A program made the translations under genes and the position numbers. A stretch of DNA of 64,000 nucleotides, from assembly GCA_021811865.1 (NCBI GenBank), contig JAKAQB010000009.1, positions 1 through 64,000 of the forward strand. The letters are read 5' to 3'. This stretch comes from Actinomycetes bacterium (GTDB lineage Bacteria; Actinomycetota; Acidimicrobiia; Acidimicrobiales; Palsa-688). A model generated the notes under the pieces. That model had not been told where the DNA came from, ran no database searches, and was given only the letters and a program-made list of their open reading frames with translations. Of the stretch, positions 41,440-50,376 are shown one piece after another; position 1 is the first letter of the stretch, and each line of letters opens with the position of its first letter.

Positions 41440-41997
41440 TCAAGCGGTGGTCGTCGGGGGCCGAAAGACCGTGTCCCGGTAGTAGCGGAGCTCGGCGACG
41501 CTCTCCTTGACGTCGTCGAGGGCCCGGTGGTTCCCACCCTTTTGGGGGGCGCCTGCCAGCGCTTCGGGGTACCACCGGCGTACCAGCTCCTTGACGGTCG
41601 AGACGTCGACGCTGCGGTAGTGGAAGAAGGTGTCGAGCTCCGGGAGCCACGCGGCGAGGAACCGGCGGTCGGTGCCGATCGAGTTCCCGCACAGCGGCAC
41701 GGTGCCCGGCTGGGGCACGTGCTCGCGCAGGAAGGCGAGCGTGGCGGCGCAGGCCTGCTCCAGCGTGGTGGTGGCGGAGGTGACCTCCGCGAGCAGCCCC
41801 GAACGTGTGTGCATCCCCCGCACCACCTCGTCCATCCCTGCCAGCCGCTCCTGCGGGGCGGCGACCACCAGGTCGGGGCCTTCGGCCACGATCTCGAGAC
41901 GGTCGTCTGTCACCAGCGTGGCGATCTCGATGATGCGGTCACGGGACGGGTCGAGCCCGGTCATCTCCAGGTCCATCCACGCCAGCACCGCCAGCAC
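41440..41997 (-). CDS. orn: Oligoribonuclease
   Basis: A 185-residue DEDDh exonuclease. WMDLEMTGLDP carries the first Asp and Glu, NSIGTDRRFL the next Asp, and GNHRALDDVKES the His and last Asp. It degrades 2-5 nucleotide RNAs and pGpG, an essential clean-up step. I take the GTG at 41997, which gives the family N-terminus and avoids overlap with the divergent dut; an upstream ATG at 42039 would run into dut. Confidence 0.94.
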   Translation of the reverse strand: MLAVLAWMDLEMTGLDPSRDRIIEIATLVTDDRLEIVAEGPDLVVAAPQERLAGMDEVVRGMHTRSGLLAEVTSATTTLEQACAATLAFLREHVPQPGTVPLCGNSIGTDRRFLAAWLPELDTFFHYRSVDVSTVKELVRRWYPEALAGAPQKGGNHRALDDVKESVAELRYYRDTVFRPPTTTA

Positions 41998-42020
41998 GGT
42001 AGCGGGGTCGGTAGCGTGAA

Positions 42021-42461
42021 GTGGTGCTGCGCGTGCCACTGGTGAGCGTCGATCCCGACCTGGCCCTGCCGCGCTACGCCCTCCCCGGGGACGCCGGGGT
42101 CGACCTCGTCGCGAGAGCGGGGGTGCTGGTGGCGCCGGGGGGCGGTCGGGCCCTGGTGCCGACCGGCGTGCGGGTCGCCATCCCGGAGGGATACGCCGGG
42201 CTCGTGCTGCCCCGCAGCGGCCTCGCCCTTCGGCACGGCTTGACGCTCGCCAACAGCCCGGGGCTGATCGACTCCGGCTACCGGGACGAGCTGTGCGCCG
42301 TGGTCATCAACACCGACCCGGAGAAGGCCTATGAGATCCGCCGCGGCGATCGCGTCGCCCAGCTGGTGGTGATCCCCGTCGCCGAGGTGGAGTGGGAGGT
42401 CGTCGCAGAGCTGGAGCCGTCGGAGCGGATGTACGGGCGTTTCGGTCACACGGGGTCGTAG
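42021..42461 (+). CDS. dut: dUTP diphosphatase
   Basis: A 146-residue trimeric dUTPase with all five motifs: DAGVDLVA, PRSGLALRHGL, GLIDSGYRDEL, RGDRVAQLVV and the C-terminal RMYGRFGHTGS that closes over substrate. It makes dUMP and keeps uracil out of DNA. mutM follows with no gap, so two DNA-sanitation genes are joined. GTG at 42021 or 42024. Confidence 0.96.
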   Translation: MVLRVPLVSVDPDLALPRYALPGDAGVDLVARAGVLVAPGGGRALVPTGVRVAIPEGYAGLVLPRSGLALRHGLTLANSPGLIDSGYRDELCAVVINTDPEKAYEIRRGDRVAQLVVIPVAEVEWEVVAELEPSERMYGRFGHTGS

Positions 42462-43322
42462 GTGCCCGAACTGCCGGAAGTGGAGGCTCTCGCCCGGTTC
42501 CTCACGGATCGGACCGGTGGTCGCGCGATCGAGAGGGTGGAGGTCGGGGCGCTGTCCGCCCTGAAGACGTTCGACCCGCCGGCGGAGGCCCTCGTCGGTC
42601 GGATCATCGAGGCCTGCGAGCGGCGGGGCAAGTACCTGTGCCTGCGGGCGCGGGGGCCGCTGTGGGTGGTCGTGCACCTGGCGCGCGGCGGATGGGTCCA
42701 GTGGCGGGACGAGGCCCCTGCGGCGCGCGCTCGTCCAGGGAAAGGCCTCCTGGCTCTGCGGGTCGGGCTTTCCCAGGGGGGGTTCGATCTCACCGAGGCG
42801 GGCACAGAGAAGCGCCTCGCTGTGTGGGTCGTCAACGATCCGGACCGGGTCGAGGGGATCGCCCGCCTGGGCCCGGACCCGCTCTCGCCGGGGTTCGGGG
42901 TCGACGCCCTCACCGCTGCGTTGGGCGGCCGCACCGCCAACGTGAAGACTGTGTTGACCGACCAGTCGGTGATCGCCGGGGTTGGCAACGCCTATTCCGA
43001 CGAGGTATTGCACGCCGCGAAGCTCTCGCCGTTCAAACCGGCCGGCAACCTGACCCCGCAGGAGGTCGCCCGGCTCCACGCCGCCGTGGTCGGCGTCCTC
43101 GGCGACGCCGTGCAGCGGTCGCTCGGCCTGCCCGCCAAAGGCCTGAAGGGGGAGAAGAAGGGGGGTCTCGCCGTTCACGGCCGGACGGGACAGCCCTGCC
43201 CGGCGTGCGGGGACGTCGTGCGGGAGGTGTCGTTCGCCACCAAGTCGCTCCAGTACTGCCCCACCTGCCAGACAGGGGGCAGGCCACTTGCCGACCGGCG
43301 CCTGTCGCGCCTGCTCAAGTGA
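42462..43322 (+). CDS. mutM: Formamidopyrimidine-DNA glycosylase
   Basis: A 286-residue Fpg/Nei-family enzyme. The N-terminal PELPEVEA supplies the catalytic Pro2/Glu3, and the zinc finger near the end is CPAC...CPTC. It cuts out 8-oxoguanine and formamidopyrimidines. The last residues (GRPLADRRLSRLLK) differ from the most common ending, and an insert KGLKGEKKGGL precedes the finger, so a subfamily with different lesion choice is possible. The next gene overlaps its stop (GTGA). Confidence 0.92.
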   Translation: MPELPEVEALARFLTDRTGGRAIERVEVGALSALKTFDPPAEALVGRIIEACERRGKYLCLRARGPLWVVVHLARGGWVQWRDEAPAARARPGKGLLALRVGLSQGGFDLTEAGTEKRLAVWVVNDPDRVEGIARLGPDPLSPGFGVDALTAALGGRTANVKTVLTDQSVIAGVGNAYSDEVLHAAKLSPFKPAGNLTPQEVARLHAAVVGVLGDAVQRSLGLPAKGLKGEKKGGLAVHGRTGQPCPACGDVVREVSFATKSLQYCPTCQTGGRPLADRRLSRLLK

Positions 43323-43921
43323 GTGGCCGAACCGGCGCCCGCCGGCCCGCCGCCGCTTCTACGCCGGCGCCGCCGAGCGGCGTGCGGGAGGTGGCCACCT
43401 ACCGCGGCGTCCGCTGGCGGAAGGACCCTGACGGCACCATCGGCTGGTTCAACGAGGACGCCGGGGGATGGCTCCGGTGGCGCCCGGGGGCGGACGCCCC
43501 GCCCCTGCCGCCGCGCTGGGAGGAGGTCGCCGCCCGCATCCCCGTGCCGCCACGGGTCCGGCGCGCCCCGTGGAGCAGCCCGTACCGGCTCGTTCCGGTC
43601 GCCCTCATCCTCGGGGCGATCTCGGTCGGCGCCTGGCAGGCGACGCGCTACAGCGGTGCGGCCGCCGCCCGGATGGCGGCGCGCCAGGCCCACGCCCTGG
43701 TCGGCAGGTGCCTGGTCCGAACCTCCGTTCCCGGTGCGCCGGTGGCATACGCGACGACCCCGGTGCCATGCTCGTCGAGCAGTGCCGCCGTCCGGGTGGT
43801 GTCCGTGCACGCTGCCCGGCGGACCGGGGCGCAGTGCCCGGCGGGCGACAAGGTGCTGCAGTTGGCCTACGCCGGGGCCCGGACGGTCGACATCGAGTGT
43901 GCCGTCCCTGCTCACCCGTGA
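43319..43921 (+). CDS. Hypothetical single-pass membrane protein
   Basis: A 200-residue protein. The cytoplasmic N-terminal part (YRGVRWRKDPDGTIGWFNED, then GGWLRWRPG) is a Trp-rich segment like those in actinobacterial small membrane proteins. A transmembrane helix (LVPVALILGAISVGAW) at about 90 follows. The outer C-terminal 90 residues contain Cys in GRCLV, PCSSS, QCPAG and ECAV, which may form disulfides. Function unknown. GTG start overlaps mutM by four bases, so it belongs to that operon. Confidence 0.75.
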   Translation: MSGRTGARRPAAASTPAPPSGVREVATYRGVRWRKDPDGTIGWFNEDAGGWLRWRPGADAPPLPPRWEEVAARIPVPPRVRRAPWSSPYRLVPVALILGAISVGAWQATRYSGAAAARMAARQAHALVGRCLVRTSVPGAPVAYATTPVPCSSSSAAVRVVSVHAARRTGAQCPAGDKVLQLAYAGARTVDIECAVPAHP

Positions 43922-43976
43922 CGGCGCCTGCGGTGAGCGAGGACGGGAGCCCGGGGCGAGGTACAGTCACGGCGCC

Positions 43977-44168
43977 ATGAGGGTGCGGATCGATCCCGAA
44001 GCCTGCCAGGGCCACGGGCGCTGCTATTCGCTCGCCCCCGAGCTCTTCGGGGCGGACGACGACGGGTTCGGCACGGTCCTGGTGGACCCCATCCAGCCGT
44101 CCGGCGAGGGGCGGGCGCGGCTCGCTGCCGCCAACTGCCCCGAGCAGGCGATCAGCATGGAGGGATGA
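43977..44168 (+). CDS. [3Fe-4S] ferredoxin
   Basis: A 63-residue ferredoxin of the type that serves cytochromes P450: CQGHGRC gives Cys10 and Cys16, and NCPEQAI gives the third ligand Cys54. Position 13 is His where a four-iron protein would have Cys, so a 3Fe-4S cluster is expected. No P450 or reductase gene is in the window, so its partner is unknown. ATG at 43977, 55 bases after the upstream gene. Confidence 0.9.
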   Translation: MRVRIDPEACQGHGRCYSLAPELFGADDDGFGTVLVDPIQPSGEGRARLAAANCPEQAISMEG

Positions 44169-44212
44169 CCCGGCTCACGTCCCGGATCACCACGTCCCCG
44201 CCGCTCTGGAGC

Positions 44213-44842
44213 TCAGCGGTCGGGTAGGGGCCCGGGGAAGGCAGCCTCGGCGGCATCCTCGAGCTGCCTGGCCTTGCGGCGGACGAGCAGGATCCCGCCG
44301 GCGACGGCCACCGAAGCGGCGACGCCGAGGCCGATCGAGACGGTGCGCGACGCCTTGGTCACGGCTCCGCCGACCTCGTAGGGCACGAAGCTGTAGATCG
44401 CCGCCCAGAGGATCCCGCCGGCGGCGTTGGAGGGGAGGAACCGCCGCCAGTGCATCTTGAGGGTGCCGGCGAGGAACGCCGCGTAGGTGCGCAGCACTGA
44501 GACGAACCGGCCGAGGAACACCACCTTCCCGCCGTGGCGGTCGAACAGCAGCCGCCCGACCTTGATCTCCTTCTCCCGCACGTGGATGTACCGGCCGTAG
44601 CGGTGCAGCAGGCGGTAGCCACCCTTGTCGCCGATCAGGAAGCCGATGTTGTCGCCGGTGATCGCCGCCGCTGCCGCCACGGCGAAGATCAGCCAGACCG
44701 ACAGGGCGTGCCGGCTGCCGGCGTAGAGGGCCGCCGTGATGAGGATGGTCTCCCCGGGGAGCGGCACGCCGAGGCTCTCGGCTCCGACCAGGACGAACAC
44801 CGCCAGGTACCCGTACTGGCTGATGAGGTGGTGGAGGTTCAT
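44213..44842 (-). CDS. DedA-family membrane protein
   Basis: A 209-residue integral membrane protein of the DedA (SNARE-associated/VTT) family. The hallmark FLGRFVSVLRTYAAFLAG matches the GRF...RT block; several helices precede and follow it. The N-terminus MNLHHLISQYGYLAVFVLVG leads into VPLPGETILI, the usual beginning. DedA proteins move polyprenyl phosphate or phospholipids across the membrane. It lies just downstream of tRNA-Gly on the same strand. Confidence 0.92.
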   Translation of the reverse strand: MNLHHLISQYGYLAVFVLVGAESLGVPLPGETILITAALYAGSRHALSVWLIFAVAAAAAITGDNIGFLIGDKGGYRLLHRYGRYIHVREKEIKVGRLLFDRHGGKVVFLGRFVSVLRTYAAFLAGTLKMHWRRFLPSNAAGGILWAAIYSFVPYEVGGAVTKASRTVSIGLGVAASVAVAGGILLVRRKARQLEDAAEAAFPGPLPDR

Positions 44843-44852
44843 CTGTCGGGGC

Positions 44853-44928
44853 TGGAGCGGACGACGGGACTCGAACCCGCGACCCCAACCTTGGCAAGGT
44901 TGTGCTCTACCAACTGAGCCACGTCCGC
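44853..44928 (-). tRNA. glyT: tRNA-Gly (anticodon GCC)
   Basis: A full cloverleaf with acceptor stem GCGGACG/CGTCCGC, D-arm, anticodon stem CAACC/GGTTG with loop TTGCCAA (anticodon GCC), and a T-loop GGTTCGAGTCC. The discriminator is T and the CCA end is encoded. The gene symbol is only nominal. Confidence 0.97.
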
Positions 44929-45021
44929 AGTCGGCTTGGACGCTAGCAGATCGCCGGCCCGCCCCAGCGCCTGACCGTCGCGCCCGGGTAGGGTCCCCGC
45001 CACCGAACGGGAGGTGCGGAC

Positions 45022-46005
45022 ATGGGCATAAGGGCAGTGGTGGCACCAGCAGAGGGTCGGGCACGGCTGACCGAGCTCGAGGAAGGGGACCTGCCCGAGG
45101 GTGACGTGACCGTCGATGTCGCCTACTCGTCGCTCAACTACAAGGACGGCCTGGCGGTGACCGGACGGGCCCCGATCGTCCGGCGGCCCCCGCTGGTCTG
45201 CGGCATCGATCTCGCCGGCACGGTCACGGACTCCTCCTCAGCGCGCTGGTCGCCGGGAGACGAGGTCGTCGTCACCGGGTGGGGGTTGTCTGAGACCTAT
45301 CCGGGGGGCTACACGGGGCGCCAGCGGGTCCGCAGCGAGTGGCTGGTGGCCCGCCCTCCCGGCCTGACCCTTGCCCAGACGATGGCGGTCGGCACGGCGG
45401 GTCTCACCGCCATGCTGTGCGTCCTCGCCTTGGAGGACGCCGGCCTCCAGCCTGGCGTGGACGGCCCCGTCCTCGTCACCGGAGCAGCGGGCGGCGTGGG
45501 CAGCGTCGCCATCGCCGTCCTCAGCCGGCTGGGCTACCGCGTGGCGGCTTCGACCGGGCGCCCGGAGCTGCACGACTACCTGAGCGAGCTGGGCGCGGCG
45601 GAGATCGTGGCTCGAGAGGAGCTGGCAGGGGACTCCGGCCGCCCCCTCGAGTCGTCCCGGTGGGCGGCGGCGGTGGACGCCGTCGGCGCCACGACGCTGG
45701 CGTCGGTGCTGCGCCAGGCCCGCTACGGAGCTGCCGTCGCCGCGTGCGGCCTCGCCGGCGGTACCAACCTCCCGACCACGGTGCACCCGTTCGTCCTCCG
45801 CGGGGTGCGGCTGCTCGGGGTCGATTCGGTCATGTGCCCGACACCCCGACGGGAGCAGGCCTGGGGCCGCCTCGCCACGGACCTCGACCCGAACCTGCTC
45901 GATGGCATGACGACGGTCGAGCCGCTCGGCGCGGTGCCGGAGTTGGCCGACGACATCCTCGACGGCCGCACCCGGGGACGGGTTGTCATCGACGTGCGGG
46001 CGTGA
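45022..46005 (+). CDS. Acrylyl-CoA reductase-like oxidoreductase (AcuI/YhdH)
   Basis: A 327-residue MDR protein of the AcuI/YhdH subgroup: SSLNYKDGLAVTGRAPIVR, GIDLAGTV, and VLVTGAAGGVGSVAIAVL. It reduces acryloyl-CoA or quinone-like acceptors with NADPH. A flavin reductase overlaps its end (GTGA). ATG at 45022. Confidence 0.9.
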   Translation: MGIRAVVAPAEGRARLTELEEGDLPEGDVTVDVAYSSLNYKDGLAVTGRAPIVRRPPLVCGIDLAGTVTDSSSARWSPGDEVVVTGWGLSETYPGGYTGRQRVRSEWLVARPPGLTLAQTMAVGTAGLTAMLCVLALEDAGLQPGVDGPVLVTGAAGGVGSVAIAVLSRLGYRVAASTGRPELHDYLSELGAAEIVAREELAGDSGRPLESSRWAAAVDAVGATTLASVLRQARYGAAVAACGLAGGTNLPTTVHPFVLRGVRLLGVDSVMCPTPRREQAWGRLATDLDPNLLDGMTTVEPLGAVPELADDILDGRTRGRVVIDVRA

Positions 46006-46523
46006 GCGGGGTCGGCTCCGATGGTTCGGACAGCGAGGTCTCGGGAGGGACGGGCCTCGGTGAGGCGGCGATTCGGGCGGTGCTCGGGCGCTTCGCCAGC
46101 GGGGTGACGGTGGTGAGCGGGATCGGCACGGAGGGGCCGGTCGGCTTCACCTGCCAGTCGTTCTTCTCCCTGTCCCTCGTCCCTCCCCTCGTGGCACTGG
46201 CGCCGTCGCGCCTGTCGGTGAGCTGGCCGCACATGCACACCCGGGCGGCGTTCACGGCCAGCGTCCTGACCGACAGGCAGGAGGCCTTGGCCAGGGCCTT
46301 CTCGGTGAGGGGCCGGGACAAGTTCCGCGGCGTCGGCTGGACGCCTGGCACCAACGGCGCCCCCCGGATCCACGACGCCTTGGCGTGGGTCGATTGCCGT
46401 GTCGAGCGGGTCTACGACGGGGGTGACCACCACCTCGTCATCGGCCGCATCCTCGCCATGGAGCTCGGCGACGGCCAGCCGCTCGTGTTCTACCGGGGCG
46501 GGTTCGGGTCCTTCCGGGCGTGA
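46002..46523 (+). CDS. Flavin reductase-like protein
   Basis: A 173-residue protein of the flavin reductase (FMN-binding split-barrel) family: FASGVTVVSGIG, GFTCQSFFSLSLVPPLVALA, and the end DGQPLVFYRGGFGSF. It supplies reduced flavin to a partner monooxygenase, or is a flavoprotein itself. The first 25 residues are Gly/Ser-rich. GTG start overlaps the upstream stop by 4 bases. Confidence 0.9.
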   Translation: MSGVGSDGSDSEVSGGTGLGEAAIRAVLGRFASGVTVVSGIGTEGPVGFTCQSFFSLSLVPPLVALAPSRLSVSWPHMHTRAAFTASVLTDRQEALARAFSVRGRDKFRGVGWTPGTNGAPRIHDALAWVDCRVERVYDGGDHHLVIGRILAMELGDGQPLVFYRGGFGSFRA

Positions 46524-46735
46524 ACCCCGAGGCGGGGTGGTGCGCCACCGACGAGTCGGCGGGGTGTGGCACCCTAAGGGCCACGCGGAGGCTATCGTGG
46601 AGGTGGCGCCGAGGTGTCGCCCGGCCGGTTTCCGGCCAGGGGGGCGCCGGACGGCGGAGAGCAAGCCGGGCGGGAGCCCGGAGGAGAGTTCGGCCCTCGG
46701 GACCGGAGTGACATGGGCCGCACGGCCCGACGGCG

Positions 46736-49700
46736 GTGGAGTGCCGCCTGGGGTCGATCGGGCGGCACGTAGCGGAACTGGAGAGACAACTGGACCCCAA
46801 CACGTTCGAGGCTGCCGTCGCCGCCCACGCGGCGGGGGTCGCCTCGGCGAGCGAGCTGGAGTTGCTCGCGGCCCACCCGGACGACTGGACCAGGGTGCTG
46901 CGGCAGCTCGTGCACGAGACCGACGACGCCTTGCGATCGGCGCAGCGCATGGCAGGAGACGAGCGCGGGCAGGTCCTCGCCGATCTGCGCCAGGAGCGGG
47001 CGCGGCTGGCCGAGGTCCTCCTCGAGCGCACCGGGGACCGGATCGACGGAGTCGGCGAGCCGCCGGTGGTCCCGGCAGCGCAGCCGGAACGGGCGGACGC
47101 CGGTGCCGCGGCTGCAGACCGGCCGCTGCTGCAGGCGTCCTGGGCGGACGGCAGGGTCGTGGTGTGGGCGGGGGGTCCGGGGGCGCCGGCCGGCAGCCAC
47201 GACGTGGTCGAGCGCCTCCTCGGCCAAGCCGATGCCGGCGGCATCGGCTGGGAGCGCCACGGTGCGGTGCCGCTCCCGAGTGGCCAGGCGGCCGAGGCGC
47301 GGTCGGCGCCGATAGCACAGACGCTCGGATGGCTGGTGGGGATCGGCTCGGGCCAACTCCCCGCCGAGGGCGCCGGCCCCAGCCTGCACTGGCTCGGAGA
47401 GGCGGCGGTGTGGGCCACGCAGCTGGTCGCCGAGGGGCGGATGGTGCCCGTGCTGCGCGGCTCGGCCACCCCCTCGGGCGGCGGGCGACACGCCACGGGC
47501 AGGCACCGGGTGCGTTGGGTGCCGGCCCTGGTCGACCGGGAGCACCTGGTGAACCTCACTGCGGCCATGCCCGGCTGCGTCGGCGCCCTCCAGGCGACCC
47601 CGCAGCCCGACGGGTTGCTGCGGGCGGTGCTGGCGGCGGTCGTCGACGCCGTGTCCCGGGCCGGGGCGGCCCGCCTGGTGGCTCCCGCCGCGGCTCCTTT
47701 GGCGACCACCCGGGCGGAGGTGTCCGAAGCGGTGCTCTCGGGCCTCGACGGCCGGCCTTTCGTCGCCTCCACGGACGTGGCGGGGCGGCTTGCCGAGGAC
47801 CTGAAGCGGTGGGCGGCGCCGGTCACAGCGGCGACGCGGATCGGCCTGTCAGTAGCGCTCGACCCGCCTGCCGACGACGGCGGGTGGCTGCTCAGCGTGC
47901 AGGTGACCGGCGTCGACAAGCAGCCGTTGCCGGTCGAGCTCGCCCTCGTCGTCGCCTCGGGCGCGAAGGCGCAGCAGGTCGAAGCGCAGATGCGACGCCT
48001 CGAGCGGCTGCTACCTGCCCTCCGAAGGCCGTCGACCCGACGGGGCCAGGTGGTCCTCGACGTCGAGGAGGCCACCGACCTGATGTTCCGTGCGGGCCCT
48101 GCCCTCGCCTCCGCCGGCTTCGACGTGTACTTCCCGAAGGTGTCCCGGCGGCGCCCGAGCCCCCAGCTACGCCTGTTCGCCGAGGCGATGAGCGGCCCGT
48201 CGCAGGTGGGGATCAACCAGCTCGCGTCGGTGCGGTGGTCCGTGCTGTTCGACGACCTCGAGCTCGATGCCGCTGCCGTCGCCAGGCTGGCGTCGCAAGC
48301 GGCGCCGCTGGTGCAGGTGCGGGGCCGGTGGGTGCACATCGACCGCGCCAACCTGGTCGCCGCAGCCGACGCCCTGGCCGAGCGGGCCGGCATCACGGAG
48401 CTGTCCGGCGCCGCCCTCCTCCGCCACGCCGTCGGCCTCGAGGGCTCGTCGCTCGGCGGGGCGCTCCGCGTCGACGGCAACGGCTGGGCCGTGGAGCTGT
48501 TGCGTGGCGCCCGCACGTCACCGCCGGCGCCCATCGCCAACCCGGAGGGCTTCGTGGGGGAGCTGCGCCACTACCAGGCCGACGCGCTCGGCTGGCTCGC
48601 CTTCCTCGACCGCGCCGGGCTCGGCGGCTGCCTGGCGATGGACATGGGGCTCGGCAAGACGCCGACGGTCCTGGCGCACCTCCGCCTCGACGCCGGTCAC
48701 GGCCCCGCGCTCGTCGTCTGCCCGCCGGCGGTCCTCTCCAACTGGGCGACCGAAGCCCGCCGCTTCACGCCCTCCCTGCGCGTCGCGCTGCACCACGGGC
48801 CGCGCCGGGTCTCCGGGTCGGACCTGGTGGCCCTCGCCGGTCGGAGTGACGTGGTGCTGTCCACCTACGCCACAGCGGTGCGTGACATGGACACCCTGGC
48901 CGGCGTCGAGTGGCGCCGGGTCGTCGTCGACGAGGCGCAGGCGATCAAGAACCCCCAGAACGAGACCGCCCAGGTCCTCCGGCGCCTGAAGAGCTGGTCC
49001 CGGCTCGCCCTCACCGGCACGCCGATCGAGAACGGGCTCGGCGACCTGTGGGCCATCCTCGACTTCGTCAACCCGGGCCTGGTCGGTACCCGCCCGTCCT
49101 TCGTCGAGCAGCTGTCCCGCGTGGCCGACGGCGGCGGGCCGGCGCAGGGCCAGGAGGGCGCGCTGCAGGCGCTCAACGGGCTGCTCGTCTTCCGCCGGAC
49201 CAAGAGCGAGCCGGAGATCGCCGCCGAGCTGCCCGACAAGGTCGACAAGATCGACCACTGCGGGATGACACCCGAGCAGGTCGGGCTGTACCAGGCAGTG
49301 ATCAACCGGCTGCTCGACGGCGGGCTCGACAGCGACGTCAACCGCCGCAAGGGGCAGGTCCTGGCTGCCATCACGGCCCTCAAGCAGATCTGCGACCACC
49401 CCGCCGCCTACCTGGACGAGGACGCGGACCGGCCCCTCACGGGGCGCAGCGGGAAGCTGTCCCGGCTGGAGGACATCCTCGGCGACGTGTTCGCCGCCGG
49501 CGAGCGGGCGCTCATCTTCACCCACTTCGCCCAGTGGGGCGAGCGCATGTCCAGGTACCTCACGGCCCGCACCGGGCGCCCGATCCGCTGCTACCACGGT
49601 GGTCTGGCCCGGGGGGCGCGGGACTTGATGGTCGAGGAGTTCCAGCGGGGCAAGGGGCCCGGGGCCCTCGTGCTGTCGATCAAGGCGGGAGGCTCCGGCC

Positions 49701-50032
49701 TGAACCTGACGGCCGCCAACCACGTGATCCTCTACGACCGGTGGTGGAACCCGGCAGTGGAGGACCAGGCCCGGGACCGGGCGTGGCGGCTCGGCCAGCG
49801 CAACACCGTCGTCGCCCACCGGCTCGTCTGCCCGGGCACCGTCGACGAACGGGTCGAGGAGATCGTCGCCGGCAAGCGCCGGGTCGCCGGGCTGGTGCTC
49901 CCGGCGCGCAGCAGCCTCGGCGACCTCGACGCTGAGCAGCTGCGCATCGCCCTCGGTCTCGACGCCGACCAGGTCATCGAGGACGAACCCGGCGGGGGCG
50001 ACGACACCGACCGGGAGGAGGCGGCAGCATGA
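46736..50032 (+). CDS. SNF2-family ATPase (HepA-like) with helicase-associated domain
   Basis: A 1098-residue SWI2/SNF2 motor. The DEAD-like half has MDMGLGKTPTVLAHL (about 634) and VVVDEAQAIKNPQNETAQVL (about 730); the C-terminal half has FTHFAQWGERM, SIKAGGSGLNLTAA and WRLGQRNTVVAHRLVCPGTV. Residues about 420-560 form the bacterial SNF2-associated domain. The first 400 residues are of unclear role. It probably remodels or translocates on DNA. The start is the only plausible one (GTG 46736); the 212 bases before it are rich in hairpins, such as GGCCGG-TTT-CCGGCC. A small gene overlaps its end (ATGA). Confidence 0.93.
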   Translation: MECRLGSIGRHVAELERQLDPNTFEAAVAAHAAGVASASELELLAAHPDDWTRVLRQLVHETDDALRSAQRMAGDERGQVLADLRQERARLAEVLLERTGDRIDGVGEPPVVPAAQPERADAGAAAADRPLLQASWADGRVVVWAGGPGAPAGSHDVVERLLGQADAGGIGWERHGAVPLPSGQAAEARSAPIAQTLGWLVGIGSGQLPAEGAGPSLHWLGEAAVWATQLVAEGRMVPVLRGSATPSGGGRHATGRHRVRWVPALVDREHLVNLTAAMPGCVGALQATPQPDGLLRAVLAAVVDAVSRAGAARLVAPAAAPLATTRAEVSEAVLSGLDGRPFVASTDVAGRLAEDLKRWAAPVTAATRIGLSVALDPPADDGGWLLSVQVTGVDKQPLPVELALVVASGAKAQQVEAQMRRLERLLPALRRPSTRRGQVVLDVEEATDLMFRAGPALASAGFDVYFPKVSRRRPSPQLRLFAEAMSGPSQVGINQLASVRWSVLFDDLELDAAAVARLASQAAPLVQVRGRWVHIDRANLVAAADALAERAGITELSGAALLRHAVGLEGSSLGGALRVDGNGWAVELLRGARTSPPAPIANPEGFVGELRHYQADALGWLAFLDRAGLGGCLAMDMGLGKTPTVLAHLRLDAGHGPALVVCPPAVLSNWATEARRFTPSLRVALHHGPRRVSGSDLVALAGRSDVVLSTYATAVRDMDTLAGVEWRRVVVDEAQAIKNPQNETAQVLRRLKSWSRLALTGTPIENGLGDLWAILDFVNPGLVGTRPSFVEQLSRVADGGGPAQGQEGALQALNGLLVFRRTKSEPEIAAELPDKVDKIDHCGMTPEQVGLYQAVINRLLDGGLDSDVNRRKGQVLAAITALKQICDHPAAYLDEDADRPLTGRSGKLSRLEDILGDVFAAGERALIFTHFAQWGERMSRYLTARTGRPIRCYHGGLARGARDLMVEEFQRGKGPGALVLSIKAGGSGLNLTAANHVILYDRWWNPAVEDQARDRAWRLGQRNTVVAHRLVCPGTVDERVEEIVAGKRRVAGLVLPARSSLGDLDAEQLRIALGLDADQVIEDEPGGGDDTDREEAAA

Positions 50033-50322
50033 GCAAGCGACGGCGCACGTTGGGGGGCCGCAAGGCCGCCGAGGCGAAGTTCTGGGGCATCACCTCCACC
50101 GTCCCAGAGGGGGAGGACGCGCCGGTGGCGGCGGCCGCGGCGGTGGTCCGGCCCACCCCGGAGCCGGGCGCGCTGGTGCGCTCTCTCGGCGTCCCGCCAC
50201 TGGCCGTGGACGCCGCCGTGGCCGAGAGGCACCTGACGGCGGTCTACGAGGAGGCGGTCCGGGCTGCGACCGCTCTCGCCGCCGCCAACGGCATGCTCCA
50301 GGCCGGCGGCGACGACGGTTGA
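50029..50322 (+). CDS. Small protein coupled to the SNF2 ATPase
   Basis: A 97-residue protein with a basic N-terminus (MSKRRRTLGGRKAAEAKFWG) and an Ala-rich helical C-terminal half. It starts at an ATG that overlaps the stop of the SNF2 gene (ATGA), so the two are almost certainly translated together. I do not recognise a fold. It could be an accessory subunit of the ATPase. Confidence 0.6.
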   Translation: MSKRRRTLGGRKAAEAKFWGITSTVPEGEDAPVAAAAAVVRPTPEPGALVRSLGVPPLAVDAAVAERHLTAVYEEAVRAATALAAANGMLQAGGDDG

Positions 50323-50376
50323 CGTCGCCGCGGCGCGCCAAAGCGGCGGCCGTTGCCGCCGGGGGGCCGTGACGCG

